Part shown: positions 17,945-26,612 of the stretch, in pieces
Numbering within the stretch: position 1 is the stretch's first letter
Layout: the number at the start of each line of letters is the position of its first letter
Source: Clostridiales bacterium
Lineage (GTDB): Bacteria; Bacillota; Clostridia; Christensenellales; CAG-138
Direction of reading: 5' to 3'
Length of the DNA stretch: 64,000 nt
Assembly (NCBI GenBank): GCA_004556165.1
Contig: SFIR01000004.1
Location: forward strand, 1 to 64,000
Notes under the pieces: model-generated
The model's database searches: none
Seen by the model: only the letters and a program-made list of their open reading frames with translations
What the model was told of the DNA's origin: nothing
Translations under genes and position numbers: made by a program

Positions 17945-18646
17945 TCATTTTAGCAGCAGCTCCGTTTCCTCCCTGCTGAGGAAGCGCCATTGGCCGCTCT
18001 TGAGCCCTGATATTGTTAATTTTCCTATGCTGACGCGAACAAGGCGGAGGGTATCGTGCCCGACCGCTGCAACCATGCGGCGAACCTGTCTGTTTCTGCC
18101 CTCGTGTATGGTGATGCTCAATTCCGTATTTCCGTTATCGGTTTCACGGAGCAGCTTGACTCTTGCAGGCGCGGTCATGCCGTCCTCCAGCATTACCCCT
18201 GAGGCAAGCGCATGAATCTCCGCATCGGTGAATCTTCCGGAGCACAGAACATTATAGGTTTTACTGAGGCCGTAGCGCGGATGCATGAGCCTGTTTGCCG
18301 CATCGCCGTCATTGGTGACGAGAATAAGCCCCTCCGAATCATAATCCAGCCTTCCGACGGTATAGAGCCTGTACGGAAGCTCCTTAAAGAAATCGGTGAC
18401 CTTTTTCCTGTCCTCATCCTCGGCATTGGAACAGATAACATTCTTGGGTTTATAGAATGCTATCATCACGCGTTCATTGTTTGCGCGCACCCTTTTTCCG
18501 TCAAGGGTCACTACATCGCCATCATTGACGTTCATGCCGATCTCGGCGACCGCACCGTTGAGCTTTACCCTACCCTCCTCGATCAGCTGTTCACATTTTC
18601 GTCTTGACGCGATACCGGCGTCGGCAAGGTATTTCTGAAGCCGCAT
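17945..18646 (-). CDS. rluB: 23S rRNA pseudouridine synthase RluB family
   Basis: A 233-residue RsuA/RluB-type pseudouridine synthase. It has an N-terminal S4 RNA-binding domain (LQKYLADAGIASRRKCEQLI) and a catalytic domain with the aspartate motif GRLDYDSEGLILVTNDG and the later GRNRQVRRM. It modifies a uridine of 23S rRNA near the peptidyl-transferase centre. It is transcribed with dacF just upstream and ends at a strong terminator. Confidence 0.93.
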   Translation of the reverse strand: MRLQKYLADAGIASRRKCEQLIEEGRVKLNGAVAEIGMNVNDGDVVTLDGKRVRANNERVMIAFYKPKNVICSNAEDEDRKKVTDFFKELPYRLYTVGRLDYDSEGLILVTNDGDAANRLMHPRYGLSKTYNVLCSGRFTDAEIHALASGVMLEDGMTAPARVKLLRETDNGNTELSITIHEGRNRQVRRMVAAVGHDTLRLVRVSIGKLTISGLKSGQWRFLSREETELLLK

Positions 18647-18683
18647 AGCTCATCCTCCGATTTATTGCATATGCCGAAGGAAG

Positions 18684-19907
18684 CTAACGGGTCATCGCGT
18701 TTATCATCAGTCTGAGATAGAACATAAAATCTCTGGACGCAATATTCTTTGCGGCAATCAGATTTGTCCTTCCGATGAATTCGTCATCAAGATACAGTTC
18801 GGCCGTGCCGAGTATCTCGCCCTTGATTATCGGAGCCGCCGCAGCTTTGCTCAGATCGAGCCTCAGCTCTATCTCTAAAGCCTTTCCCTTCGGTACTGCG
18901 ATAATTATATCGCTTTCGGCGGTTAATGGCAATATGCTTTCGAGCGCATTCGGGACATAACAGCGTGCGATCTCGGCTCCTGCATTAAGCGCGGTACAAA
19001 GCGAATAGTTCTCGAAGCCGTAATCAAGAAGGTCTGCGGCAGCTTCAAACATCGGCCTGCAATTCAGCACAGCACCCACAAGCGTCATCCCATCGCGCTC
19101 GGCAGCAAACAAAAGGCATCTCCCGGCCGCCATGGTATAGCCGGTCTTTATCCCGATGCCGCCTTCATAATCCCAAAGCAGGCTGTTCTTGTTCTTCATC
19201 GTCCTTTGTATGCTTCCGGTCGATGCGGTATGGTACTGCGTGCTCACGATCTCGCGGAAGGTTTCATTCTTCATTGCCTCCGCGCCGATCAGTGCAAGCT
19301 CATATGCTGTCGTATAATGATTATTATCATGCAGACCGTTCGGCGTTACGAAATGGGTATCCGAAAGGCCCATGCGCTCGGCTCTCCCATTCATCATTTC
19401 GACAAAGCCTTCGACACTTCCGCCGACATGCACGGCAAGCGCAATCGCAGCGTCATTTCCCGAAAGCAGCATAAGCCCGTAGAGAAGATCCCGAACGGAT
19501 ATAACCTCGTCATACCTTAGATACATGCTCGAGCCCTCCGTCCCCACGGCTTCATCCGCCACCGTGACAAGCTCATCCAAATCGCAGTTTTCTATCACGA
19601 CAAGGGCTGTCATGGTCTTTGTCGTGCTTGCCATAGGGAGACGGCTGTTCATGTTTGTTTGGGCGAAAACGCTGTGCGTGTTCATTTCGATGAGCGCATA
19701 TGAAGCCGCAGCCGCAGCATTTCCGCTGCTGAAAGCCGGTACGCCTTGCGCGCTTATCGAAGCCGACCGTAATGCTCCTGCCTCAGCGAAGCTTTCTGCC
19801 TTTGCGTGCTGATCCCGTACACATAAAAACAGAACAAAGAATGTCAGCAGGCAGCAGATGAGTTTCCTTATTCCGGTGCAGCGGCAATGTTTCCTTGTTC
19901 CGTTCAT
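18684..19907 (-). CDS. dacF: D-alanyl-D-alanine carboxypeptidase (DacF/PBP5-like)
   Basis: A 407-residue secreted low-molecular-weight penicillin-binding protein. A hydrophobic signal segment lies at residues 14-30 (KLICCLLTFFVLFLC). The serine protease-like S11 motifs are all present: STTKTM (nucleophile Ser and Lys), SGND and KTGYT. A C-terminal beta domain follows. It trims the pentapeptide of peptidoglycan. Its place beside ytfJ suits the sporulation-associated DacF subgroup, though housekeeping use is possible. Confidence 0.92.
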   Translation of the reverse strand: MNGTRKHCRCTGIRKLICCLLTFFVLFLCVRDQHAKAESFAEAGALRSASISAQGVPAFSSGNAAAAASYALIEMNTHSVFAQTNMNSRLPMASTTKTMTALVVIENCDLDELVTVADEAVGTEGSSMYLRYDEVISVRDLLYGLMLLSGNDAAIALAVHVGGSVEGFVEMMNGRAERMGLSDTHFVTPNGLHDNNHYTTAYELALIGAEAMKNETFREIVSTQYHTASTGSIQRTMKNKNSLLWDYEGGIGIKTGYTMAAGRCLLFAAERDGMTLVGAVLNCRPMFEAAADLLDYGFENYSLCTALNAGAEIARCYVPNALESILPLTAESDIIIAVPKGKALEIELRLDLSKAAAAPIIKGEILGTAELYLDDEFIGRTNLIAAKNIASRDFMFYLRLMINAMTR

Positions 19908-19936
19908 TCCATTCTCCCTGAAAGCAGCGGATAGGC

Positions 19937-20395
19937 TCAGCAGTTCTCCGTGCTCTCGTCCTTATTTGTTTTACTCTTCTGTTTTATGCAGTTAATGCCC
20001 TCTTTCATGAATGTTTCGAGGCAATTTAATACTCGCGGCATGAGATCCATGAGCCTGTCTGCGACGCAGTTCTGCTCCGCAGGCAGCACCCTTACATCCC
20101 CATTCTCGACTGCGATAAAGGAAAGCGGCGTAAGGCCGAGCCCGACAGCGGCAGTACCTGCGAACGGGAAACGGTTTTCCGAATTGGTTTCATTGAGAAC
20201 GCATGCCGCCTTTTTCACATTCGCCATGCGCCCGTATTCCCCTCCGCCGATGACAAAGCCGAGGCCGACTCGCGATACGGGTATTATAGTGGTCTTTTCA
20301 TCAACGTGAACCGGACTTCCGATGACGGTATTGACATCGACAAGCTTTTTAATCTGTTCCATGGATGCGTCAATAATGTTTTCGATTGGGTGCAT
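19937..20395 (-). CDS. ytfJ: sporulation protein YtfJ (GerW family)
   Basis: A 152-residue protein of the GerW/YtfJ family. It has the N-terminal helix MHPIENIIDASMEQIKKLVD, the VIGSPVHVDEKTTIIPVSRV strand pair and a glycine-rich centre (GFVIGGGEYG). The family is needed for normal spore germination in Bacillus. It starts 2 bp after the DUF2953 gene, reproducing the ytfI-ytfJ pair known from spore formers. This supports, but does not prove, that the host sporulates. Confidence 0.88.
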   Translation of the reverse strand: MHPIENIIDASMEQIKKLVDVNTVIGSPVHVDEKTTIIPVSRVGLGFVIGGGEYGRMANVKKAACVLNETNSENRFPFAGTAAVGLGLTPLSFIAVENGDVRVLPAEQNCVADRLMDLMPRVLNCLETFMKEGINCIKQKSKTNKDESTENC

Positions 20396-20396
20396 T

Positions 20397-20960
20397 TTAT
20401 TCCTCCTCTTTATGACAATGAATTACTTCATTGAGTAGTTTTGCCGGAGTCAGACTGAAAATTCCTGTAAAATTAAGGATAAAGGTATTTCTCGAAAGGC
20501 ATGGGAAGAAGCTGGAGGTTTTCTTTTCGCCGTCAAACATCACAATAATGATCTCAAGGAGCGTTTCCGTAATTATCCCAAGCACACCGGACAGGAATAC
20601 TGTCAAGGCAGGTTCGCCTTTAATTCCTATCTCCCCCATGCTTTCAATCTCTCTTACCCTAAGCGAGCGCAGAAAGGCATGGCTGTATTTCCTTTTGATC
20701 CTTCTCTTTTTATTCTTCTCACCGAGTACCTTAACGAGTTTTTCTTTTTTTCCTGTCAGCTTTTTTATCATTATTCCGCGATACGGCTCGTATTCGATAC
20801 GGAATCTGAATCTAAGCGGTATCAGAAAAAGCAGCCGAACCGTAGCAATCAGCTTAATGCCCGCTCCGCGAATGTACAGCTCGGTGCGGGCGCAGATAGG
20901 GAGCAGCAAAACAGCCAGTATGAGCATGAGAGCAAATAAACCGATGAAAAGAAAAACCAT
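20397..20960 (-). CDS. DUF2953 (YtfI-like) membrane-anchored protein
   Basis: A 187-residue protein with an N-terminal membrane helix (VFLFIGLFALMLILAVLLLP), a basic middle (KKLTGKKEKLVKVLGEKNKK) and a partly hydrophobic C-terminal half. Pattern and position before ytfJ match the YtfI/DUF2953 family. Function is unknown; a role in spore coat or cortex biology is only suggested by the pairing. Confidence 0.75.
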   Translation of the reverse strand: MVFLFIGLFALMLILAVLLLPICARTELYIRGAGIKLIATVRLLFLIPLRFRFRIEYEPYRGIMIKKLTGKKEKLVKVLGEKNKKRRIKRKYSHAFLRSLRVREIESMGEIGIKGEPALTVFLSGVLGIITETLLEIIIVMFDGEKKTSSFFPCLSRNTFILNFTGIFSLTPAKLLNEVIHCHKEEE

Positions 20961-20999
20961 AGTATCCCTCCGCAGGCGAATTTAGTTTCTGCAAAGGTG

Positions 21000-21028
21000 T
21001 TGTGATTTATGCTAAAAGGTGTTATAAT
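21000..21028 (+). promoter_or_regulatory. promoter of ruvCAB
   Basis: TTGTGA (21000-21005), 17 bp, TATAAT (21023-21028). It lies 53 bp before ruvC in the divergent region with the ytfI-like gene. Confidence 0.7.
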
Positions 21029-21081
21029 TAGAATGGTTTAGTAGAATTGGTCAAATATTACTGTATCGGAACAGATTTTGT

Positions 21082-21579
21082 ATGATTATATTAGGAATCG
21101 ATCCCGGCTACGCCCTGCTCGGCTACGGAATAATAAATGCGGATCATGGCAGGCTTGCGCCCATAGACTGCGGAGTTATCGAAACCAAGGCCGGTATGGC
21201 CTTCCCCGAAAGGCTTGAAAGGCTTTACGAGGGAACGCGCGCGCTCATAGAAAAATTCAAGCCGGACCATGCAGCATTTGAGGAGCTCTTCTTCTACCGC
21301 AATACGACCACCGCCATTCAGGTCGCAGCGGCAAGAGGCGTTTCGATATTGGCAGTGCAGCAGGCAGGCATACCTCTATATGAATACACGCCCATGGAGA
21401 TAAAGCAGTCCGTAACAGGGGACGGGCATGCCGATAAAATGCAGATGCAGACGATGGTCAAGCTGCTGCTTGGGCTGAGTAAGGTTCCAAAGCCCGATGA
21501 CGCTGCCGATGCGCTCGGCATCGGGATATGCCACGCAAATTACATCGGCCCTGCTGCCGAGAATTATAGGATTAAATAG
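21082..21579 (+). CDS. ruvC: Holliday junction resolvase RuvC
   Basis: A 165-residue RNase H-fold endonuclease that cuts four-way junctions. The four catalytic acids are visible: Asp in GIDPGYALLGYG, Glu in AFEELFF and the Asp pair in PKPDDAADALGIG. The start lacks a strong ribosome-binding site, but MIILGIDPG matches the family start. It is the first gene of ruvC-ruvA-ruvB. Confidence 0.96.
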   Translation: MIILGIDPGYALLGYGIINADHGRLAPIDCGVIETKAGMAFPERLERLYEGTRALIEKFKPDHAAFEELFFYRNTTTAIQVAAARGVSILAVQQAGIPLYEYTPMEIKQSVTGDGHADKMQMQTMVKLLLGLSKVPKPDDAADALGIGICHANYIGPAAENYRIK

Positions 21580-21597
21580 TCAGTATTCGGAGGGAGC

Positions 21598-22194
21598 ATG
21601 TACGCATACATCAAAGGAAATGTGGATTATATCGGGATTGACCGTGCCGTTATCGAAGCGGTCGGGGTCGGATATGAGCTAATCTGTTCAAAGCGTACCC
21701 TTGATACGCTCCGAGTCGGCAGCGAAGCCAAGCTTTATACACATTTTCACCTCGCGCAGGATGTTGCCGCACTCTACGGCTTTGCCTCCGAGGATGAGCG
21801 CGCAATGTTCCGAAAGCTTATCACGGTCTCGCGCATCGGCCCCAAGGTCGCAATCAGTGTGCTTTCCGCAATGAGCGCGGAGGATGTTGCCTTTGCCGTG
21901 CTCACAGATAATGCTGCCGCTTTCGACGGCGTTCCCGGTATGGGCAGAAAGACCGCCGCAAGGGTCATTCTGGAGCTTAAAGGCAAGGTTGACGGCGGTA
22001 TGCCGGCGGCCGCAGCCGACGGCACGGCTTCTGCTTCCGTATCGCCCGAGATGCGTTCGGAGGTCATCGCGGCTCTCGTCTCCCTCGGCTATGACGGAGC
22101 GAGCGCAGGAAGGGTCGTTTCCTCCCTGCCCGAGTGCGAACGCACCGAGGATATGCTCAGGCTCGCGCTGAGAGAAATTGCTAAAAAGCTATAA
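21598..22194 (+). CDS. ruvA: Holliday junction branch migration protein RuvA
   Basis: A 198-residue DNA-binding subunit. An N-terminal OB fold (MYAYIKGNVDYIGIDRAVIE), tandem helix-hairpin-helix motifs (SRIGPKVAISVLS and GMGRKTAARVILELKGK) and a C-terminal RuvB-contact domain after an Ala-rich linker are all present. A GGAGG site lies 5 bp before the ATG. It holds the junction in a square-planar form for RuvB. Confidence 0.96.
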   Translation: MYAYIKGNVDYIGIDRAVIEAVGVGYELICSKRTLDTLRVGSEAKLYTHFHLAQDVAALYGFASEDERAMFRKLITVSRIGPKVAISVLSAMSAEDVAFAVLTDNAAAFDGVPGMGRKTAARVILELKGKVDGGMPAAAADGTASASVSPEMRSEVIAALVSLGYDGASAGRVVSSLPECERTEDMLRLALREIAKKL

Positions 22195-22207
22195 TTTTAT
22201 TTGATTT

Positions 22208-23278
22208 TTGAGAAAGGAAGCTTTTGCTTCGGCGAAGGCTGTGATTATAGGAGTGACTGACGATAGGCTGATAACTTCATCACTGCTCATGGAAGACGAA
22301 CCGACCGAATACAGTCTTCGTCCGCGTTTTCTTTCGGAATACATCGGGCAGAAGAATGTCAAGGAGCATATGAAGGTATACATTCAGGCTGCGAAGCTCC
22401 GCGGCGAGGCTCTCGACCATGCGCTGCTCTACGGGCCTCCCGGGCTCGGCAAGACCACGCTTGCCGCCATCATAGCAAACGAGATGGGCGGTAATCTTCG
22501 CATCACCAGCGGCCCTGCGATCACCCACGCCGGTGATCTTGCCGCACTGCTTTCGAATCTTTCCGAGGGCGATGTCCTTTTTATTGATGAAATCCACCGC
22601 TTAAATGCTAATGTTGAAGAGATTCTCTATCCTGCAATGGAGGATTTTGCCTACGATATTATTATAGGCAAGGGGCCTTCCGCACGTTCGCTGAGGCTGG
22701 ATCTTCCTAAGTTCACGCTCGTGGGTGCGACCACGCGCATGGGGCTTCTTACCGGGCCGCTTCGCGACCGCTTCGGCATCAAGGAGCAGCTCGAGCTGTA
22801 CGCGCCCGAAGATCTTCAAGAGATCGTCGTCCGTTCAGCCGGTATTCTCGGCATTGATATTACCGATGACGGCGCATACGAGATTGCATCGCGTTCGAGA
22901 GGTACTCCCCGTGTCGCAAACAGGCTGCTGCGCCGAGTGCGCGATTTTGCGCAGGTTAAGGCAGGAGGCGTCATCGACGCGGAAACTGCGAGCGCAGGGC
23001 TTGAGATGCTGCGCATAGACGAATTGGGGCTTGACGCTGTTGACAGGCGCATGCTCGAAGCGATGATAGTTAAGTTCGGCGGCCGCCCCGTCGGGCTCGA
23101 TACAATCGCTGCCGCAACCGGGGAGGATGCTTCGACTATTGAGGATGTGTATGAACCCTACCTCTTGCAGCTCGGGTTTATTGCGCGGACGCCCCGCGGC
23201 CGCATACTTCTGCCTGCTGCGTATTCGCATATGGGCTATGCTCCGCCGGAGAGCAGCGTACAGACAAGCTTTATCTGA
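22208..23278 (+). CDS. ruvB: Holliday junction helicase RuvB
   Basis: A RuvB AAA+ motor. It shows the N-terminal [15 protein letters not shown], Walker [12 protein letters not shown], Walker [10 protein letters not shown], sensor [10 protein letters not shown] and the C-terminal winged helix ([15 protein letters not shown]). It pumps DNA through the RuvA-bound junction. The start is uncertain: the longest frame begins with TTG at 22208 (356 residues). GTG at 22253 would give a more usual 341 residues, but its AGGAG overlaps the start codon. Confidence 0.95.
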   Translation: MRKEAFASAKAVIIGVTDDRLITSSLLMEDEPTEYSLRPRFLSEYIGQKNVKEHMKVYIQAAKLRGEALDHALLYGPPGLGKTTLAAIIANEMGGNLRITSGPAITHAGDLAALLSNLSEGDVLFIDEIHRLNANVEEILYPAMEDFAYDIIIGKGPSARSLRLDLPKFTLVGATTRMGLLTGPLRDRFGIKEQLELYAPEDLQEIVVRSAGILGIDITDDGAYEIASRSRGTPRVANRLLRRVRDFAQVKAGGVIDAETASAGLEMLRIDELGLDAVDRRMLEAMIVKFGGRPVGLDTIAAATGEDASTIEDVYEPYLLQLGFIARTPRGRILLPAAYSHMGYAPPESSVQTSFI

Positions 23279-23343
23279 TGCAAACAGTATCCGAAGAATA
23301 TCGTTATACTGAGTAATTATCAAATCAAGAACGGAGGCCATGC

Positions 23344-24612
23344 ATGATGAATAAGAGAATGAAGGAAATGGAAGCACAGTTGGCAGAGCTCAGAGGTGTT
23401 GCCGCTTCGCTCGAAGCAAAGCTCACCTCGACAAAGCAAAGCGAAGCCGCGCTGGCTGCGGAGCTTGAGGCGAGGGGTGCGGAGCTTATTGATCTGAACG
23501 CAAAATACTCGGATCTGGAATCAATCTACAGCAGAACGACCAACGAACTCAACTCCTGCCGCGGCGAGCTTGCAAGCGCGCAGCGCAGGCTTGACGAATA
23601 CAGGAATCGTCAGGAATCCATCGTTAATGCTCTTACCGATGCACGCGAGACCCATGACCGCATCATAAATGATGCCAAAGCCGAGGCTGAGCAGATCATT
23701 GCCTCCGCCGATTCGGAAAAGGAGCAGCTCCTTGCCTCCGCAAAGAGCGAGGTCGAAAAAGCCAGATCCGATGCTGCTGCTATCAGGCATAATGCCGAAA
23801 CGGAAGCTCGGCGCATAAAAGACAATGCCGAAGAAGAGGCTGCCGCAATAACAGACGGTGCGGAAAAGGATGCACTTGCCCGTATTGCCGAGGTTGACGG
23901 CGTTATTCTCGAAAAACGTGAGCAAATAGACAACCTGAAAACCGAGATCTCCGTCCGTGCTAAGGCCGCACTCGAACAGACCGAGCTCTATACCAATATG
24001 CTTCAGCTCATTGCCGAAAGTGATTTATCCGAAATTCCCCAAGAGGAATGCGATTTCGACTGCGAGCACTGCGAGAATAAATGCGAGAGCTATATTCCCT
24101 ACCCCGATGATGAAGCGGATAATACCAAGCCTCCCTGCGGCAGGGAATGCTTCTGCTGTGACGAAGCTGAATGCTGTAATCCTGAGCAGTCCTCCTGCTC
24201 CGAAGGTGACGCTGCCGAAGATGCACTCGAAGAAGTCCGTGCCGACGAATACGATTGCGATGAGAACGTCGGGGCTGAATGCGGATGCTGCGAAGTATGT
24301 GCCGAGGATGCCGCAGAAGCCTCCTGCAGGGAAGAGGCTTGCTGCTCGGAAGAATGCCGGGAATGCGAGCCTGATACCGAGCCGACCATCATAGAGGGGA
24401 AGGACGGTCTCGGCGAACCCGATTACAGCGGCGTTGCTTCGCTGATGCAGAATATCTATTCCATTGAGAACCGCGAGCTTCCGGATGAGCTTGATGATGA
24501 AGTGCTTGATGTCGGCGAGGGGACTCCGCTCGTTACAGAGGATGAAGTGGATGACTATACTCCCCTTCCCGTCGATGATGATCTCGAAACGATATTAAAG
24601 AGCATATTGTAA
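23344..24612 (+). CDS. coiled-coil protein with a cysteine-rich acidic C-terminal region
   Basis: A 422-residue protein of unknown function behind a GGAGG site. Residues 1-220 are continuous coiled coil rich in Ala/Glu/Lys, including a DivIVA-like stretch (HDRIINDAKAEAEQIIASAD). Residues about 230-345 hold roughly 21 cysteines in a Glu/Asp background (CDFDCEHCENKCESY, CGRECFCCDEAECC, ECGCCEVC, CREEACCSEEC). The last 70 residues are acidic and cysteine-free. It has no signal peptide or membrane helix. The cysteines could bind metal or clusters. It follows ruvB by 65 bp and may be co-transcribed. I know of no family with this arrangement. Confidence 0.8.
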   Translation: MMNKRMKEMEAQLAELRGVAASLEAKLTSTKQSEAALAAELEARGAELIDLNAKYSDLESIYSRTTNELNSCRGELASAQRRLDEYRNRQESIVNALTDARETHDRIINDAKAEAEQIIASADSEKEQLLASAKSEVEKARSDAAAIRHNAETEARRIKDNAEEEAAAITDGAEKDALARIAEVDGVILEKREQIDNLKTEISVRAKAALEQTELYTNMLQLIAESDLSEIPQEECDFDCEHCENKCESYIPYPDDEADNTKPPCGRECFCCDEAECCNPEQSSCSEGDAAEDALEEVRADEYDCDENVGAECGCCEVCAEDAAEASCREEACCSEECRECEPDTEPTIIEGKDGLGEPDYSGVASLMQNIYSIENRELPDELDDEVLDVGEGTPLVTEDEVDDYTPLPVDDDLETILKSIL

Positions 24613-24973
24613 CCATTGAATAACATAGGGTCATTGCCGAATGGCAATGACCCTCATGCCGCAGGAAAGGTCAATACAGCGGTCATATGCTCCTATATTA
24701 CCGGGGTCTATGCGTGATGCATTTTTACGCCCCTCCGTTTCAGCCGCTTGCAAATCAAAAGTTTCTTTTCTTTAAGTCCAATCGCCTTCTTTTTTAATAC
24801 TATATTAAAAGTAATACTCTCTTACAAAGCAGTAAAAATTTATATTGATTTTGCCGATTTGGTATGTTATAATGCTTTTGGCAGTAAACTAAGCCAATCG
24901 CCGGGATGCCGGTCGTCCCTGCCAGCAGCCGCGAACATGGAAAAAATACTAAATAAAAGGAGGAATATTCGAC
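24613..24973 (+). other. 361-bp intergenic region with a perfect hairpin
   Basis: No credible gene. A perfect 12-bp stem with a GAAT loop spans 24627-24654 (AGGGTCATTGCC). No T-run follows, so it is not a standard terminator. The 10-mer GGTCATTGCC of its left arm recurs in the hairpin at 25622-25653, so the two hairpins bracket the small secreted-protein gene. A promoter at 24845-24873 and a GGAGG site end the region. Confidence 0.6.
24845..24873 (+). promoter_or_regulatory. promoter of the small repeat protein
   Basis: TTGATT (24845-24850), 17-bp spacer, TATAAT (24868-24873). It leaves an untranslated leader of about 95 nt before the ATG at 24974, GC-rich near 24900-24930. Confidence 0.7.
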
Positions 24974-25435
24974 ATGAAAAAAGCTCTCTCTCTGACATTA
25001 ACCGTCATTCTTGTACTTGTTTTTTGCCTGCCTGTTCTTTTTATTTCATCAGACAATGACAGTACCTCGAAAGGCGAGCCGACCGACTCTATGAGTGCTA
25101 TAAAGGATGAAGTCAGCCGCCTTTTCCCGGGATTAAAGGAGGTCGATTCAAGCGAACTCGACAGCTCCCTGCCGGTAATAGAGGTTAGAAATATTGATGA
25201 ACTCTGCACTTTCATAGATGGGCTTGATTCCGCCTTGCTTTACAAGCTTCAGCCTGTTTCGGCAATGCGGCCTGATAGCTCCCCCATCCCGACATCGGTC
25301 TGTGATATGTTTCCCGGGTTAAAAGCCATTGAGCCCGGTATGCTCGATACTTCTCTTCCCATCATAGAATTTGAGAGCAGTGAAGAGCTCGTTGAGTTTT
25401 TGACCGGATTGGATTCTTCCGGCACATATAAATAA
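24974..25435 (+). CDS. small exported protein with two internal repeats
   Basis: A 153-residue protein of unknown function. Residues 1-26 are a signal peptide or N-terminal anchor (LSLTLTVILVLVFCLPVLFI). Two copies of a roughly 45-residue unit follow: RLFPGLKEVDSSELDSSLPV...ELCTFIDGLDSALLYK and DMFPGLKAIEPGMLDTSLPI...ELVEFLTGLDSSGTYK. Key shared positions are FPGLK, the SLP(V/I)IE strand, the EL-x3-(I/L) helix and GLDS. A strong GGAGG and a dedicated promoter indicate a real gene. The unit may bind a ligand or partner on the cell surface. Confidence 0.75.
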   Translation: MKKALSLTLTVILVLVFCLPVLFISSDNDSTSKGEPTDSMSAIKDEVSRLFPGLKEVDSSELDSSLPVIEVRNIDELCTFIDGLDSALLYKLQPVSAMRPDSSPIPTSVCDMFPGLKAIEPGMLDTSLPIIEFESSEELVEFLTGLDSSGTYK

Positions 25436-25581
25436 GGGTACTGCTTAAAAGCTCCATAGCAAATTGGCATCACTAAAAAAGCCGATTCAAACGGCTGCAC
25501 GGCTATCTTATCCTGATTTCAAAATAATATTACGATAAGCTTTGCAAAAGAGTAAAACAAAGCGCATCGGCTTCCGGACCA

Positions 25582-25614
25582 ATGAAAAACCCGCCAAAAG
25601 GCGGGCTTTTTCAT
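25582..25614. terminator. bidirectional terminator
   Basis: CCCGCC-AAAA-GGCGGG with flanking A5 and T5 tracts, so it can stop transcription from either side. It separates the repeat-protein gene from the convergent phosphoribosyltransferase-like gene. Confidence 0.85.
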
Positions 25615-25621
25615 TAGCTTT

Positions 25622-25653
25622 ATGGTCATTGCCACTATGCAGTGACCATTTTG
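25622..25653 (+). terminator. hairpin, possible second terminator
   Basis: ATGGTCATTGC pairs with GCAGTGACCAT (one G-T pair) over a 6-nt loop and is followed by TTTT. Its left arm shares GGTCATTGCC with the hairpin at 24627-24654. Confidence 0.5.
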
Positions 25654-25682
25654 ATTCTCGTCATGTTAATCGTATGCACTAA

Positions 25683-26318
25683 TCACAGCTTGGTGCAGCC
25701 CATGGTATTTATCAGGCCGTCAAGCTTTCTGCCGCTGCGGCAGAGGGGACATTCATCGCTGCGGTAGTTGTTGTATTCATTAAGGTCGTTCTTCAAAAAG
25801 ATGCTGTGTATCGGCAGCTCGCCGGAGCTCTCAATTGCTGAGAAGATTGCGCCTATTGCAACGAGCTTTCCGCCGTAATAAGTGATGCATTCGCCTGCAC
25901 GGGCAAGGCTGCGTCCGGTTGAAACGGTGGACATCATGAGTGCGACATTGCGGCCGGTGATGTATTTCTGGAGCTCGCTGTTGAAAGTAAGCTGGTTATT
26001 GGAGTTAATCTCAGGCGTTACAACATGAATGGGCATGCCGGCATTGATGCTGCGCCTTCCGCCGTCCGTAAGGTCGCTCGCAATGAATGCACCGATGAGC
26101 TGGGTGGCTTCAAGGCAGACAATGGTATCAATCTTAGTATACCTGAGCTTATTGGCGATCTCGGATGCGGCTTCCCTTGCCATAGCAGCATCACAGCGAA
26201 TTTCCGTCATGCTGATATAGTTATCAACATGCGCATGGCTCGTGGCATAATGACCGGGATAGATGGTTAGCTTGATCCTATGGTTCATACGGGATGCAAC
26301 GGTTGAACTTGTGAGCAT
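25683..26318 (-). CDS. phosphoribosyltransferase-like protein
   Basis: A 211-residue type I phosphoribosyltransferase-like protein. IDTIVCLEATQLIGAFIASD resembles the strand-helix before the active-site loop of orotate phosphoribosyltransferases. NVALMMSTVSTGRSLARA sits where the PRPP-binding loop (normally DD-x3-TG-x-S/T) is expected, with Ser/Thr in place of the acidic pair. The C-terminus has a C-x2-C (DECPLCRSG). I start at the ATG at 26318 behind GGGGG rather than the longer frame. No pyrimidine gene is adjacent, so the substrate is open and a non-catalytic or regulatory role is possible. Confidence 0.65.
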   Translation of the reverse strand: MLTSSTVASRMNHRIKLTIYPGHYATSHAHVDNYISMTEIRCDAAMAREAASEIANKLRYTKIDTIVCLEATQLIGAFIASDLTDGGRRSINAGMPIHVVTPEINSNNQLTFNSELQKYITGRNVALMMSTVSTGRSLARAGECITYYGGKLVAIGAIFSAIESSGELPIHSIFLKNDLNEYNNYRSDECPLCRSGRKLDGLINTMGCTKL

Positions 26319-26398
26319 ATAATCCCCCTTTTCGGAATACACTTGATGTTGCTTAATTTCATTGCTTTTCGGTCTCAAGCTATTATGCTTGTCAAAAG

Positions 26399-26427
26399 AT
26401 TATATCATAGAATTTTTCGGAGCGCAA
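26399..26427 (-). promoter_or_regulatory. promoter of the phosphoribosyltransferase-like gene
   Basis: On the minus strand TTGCGC (26422-26427), 17 bp, TATAAT (26399-26404), about 80 bp before the chosen ATG. Confidence 0.65.
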
Positions 26428-26612
26428 CTGTATTTTACTGTGAAAATCAGCGAAATCTGTTGAAGTGTCAATCATAGGTGGCACTTCATCAATTCGGTCA
26501 TACAACGGTATAATCTTCTCTTGCTCTTTTGCTGCGTATGAGTTGCGTCTCAACACATTAAGGCATTTTTACCGTTTCGCTAATTGCAGCAGCCTCTTGA
26601 CGGGGTTGGATA

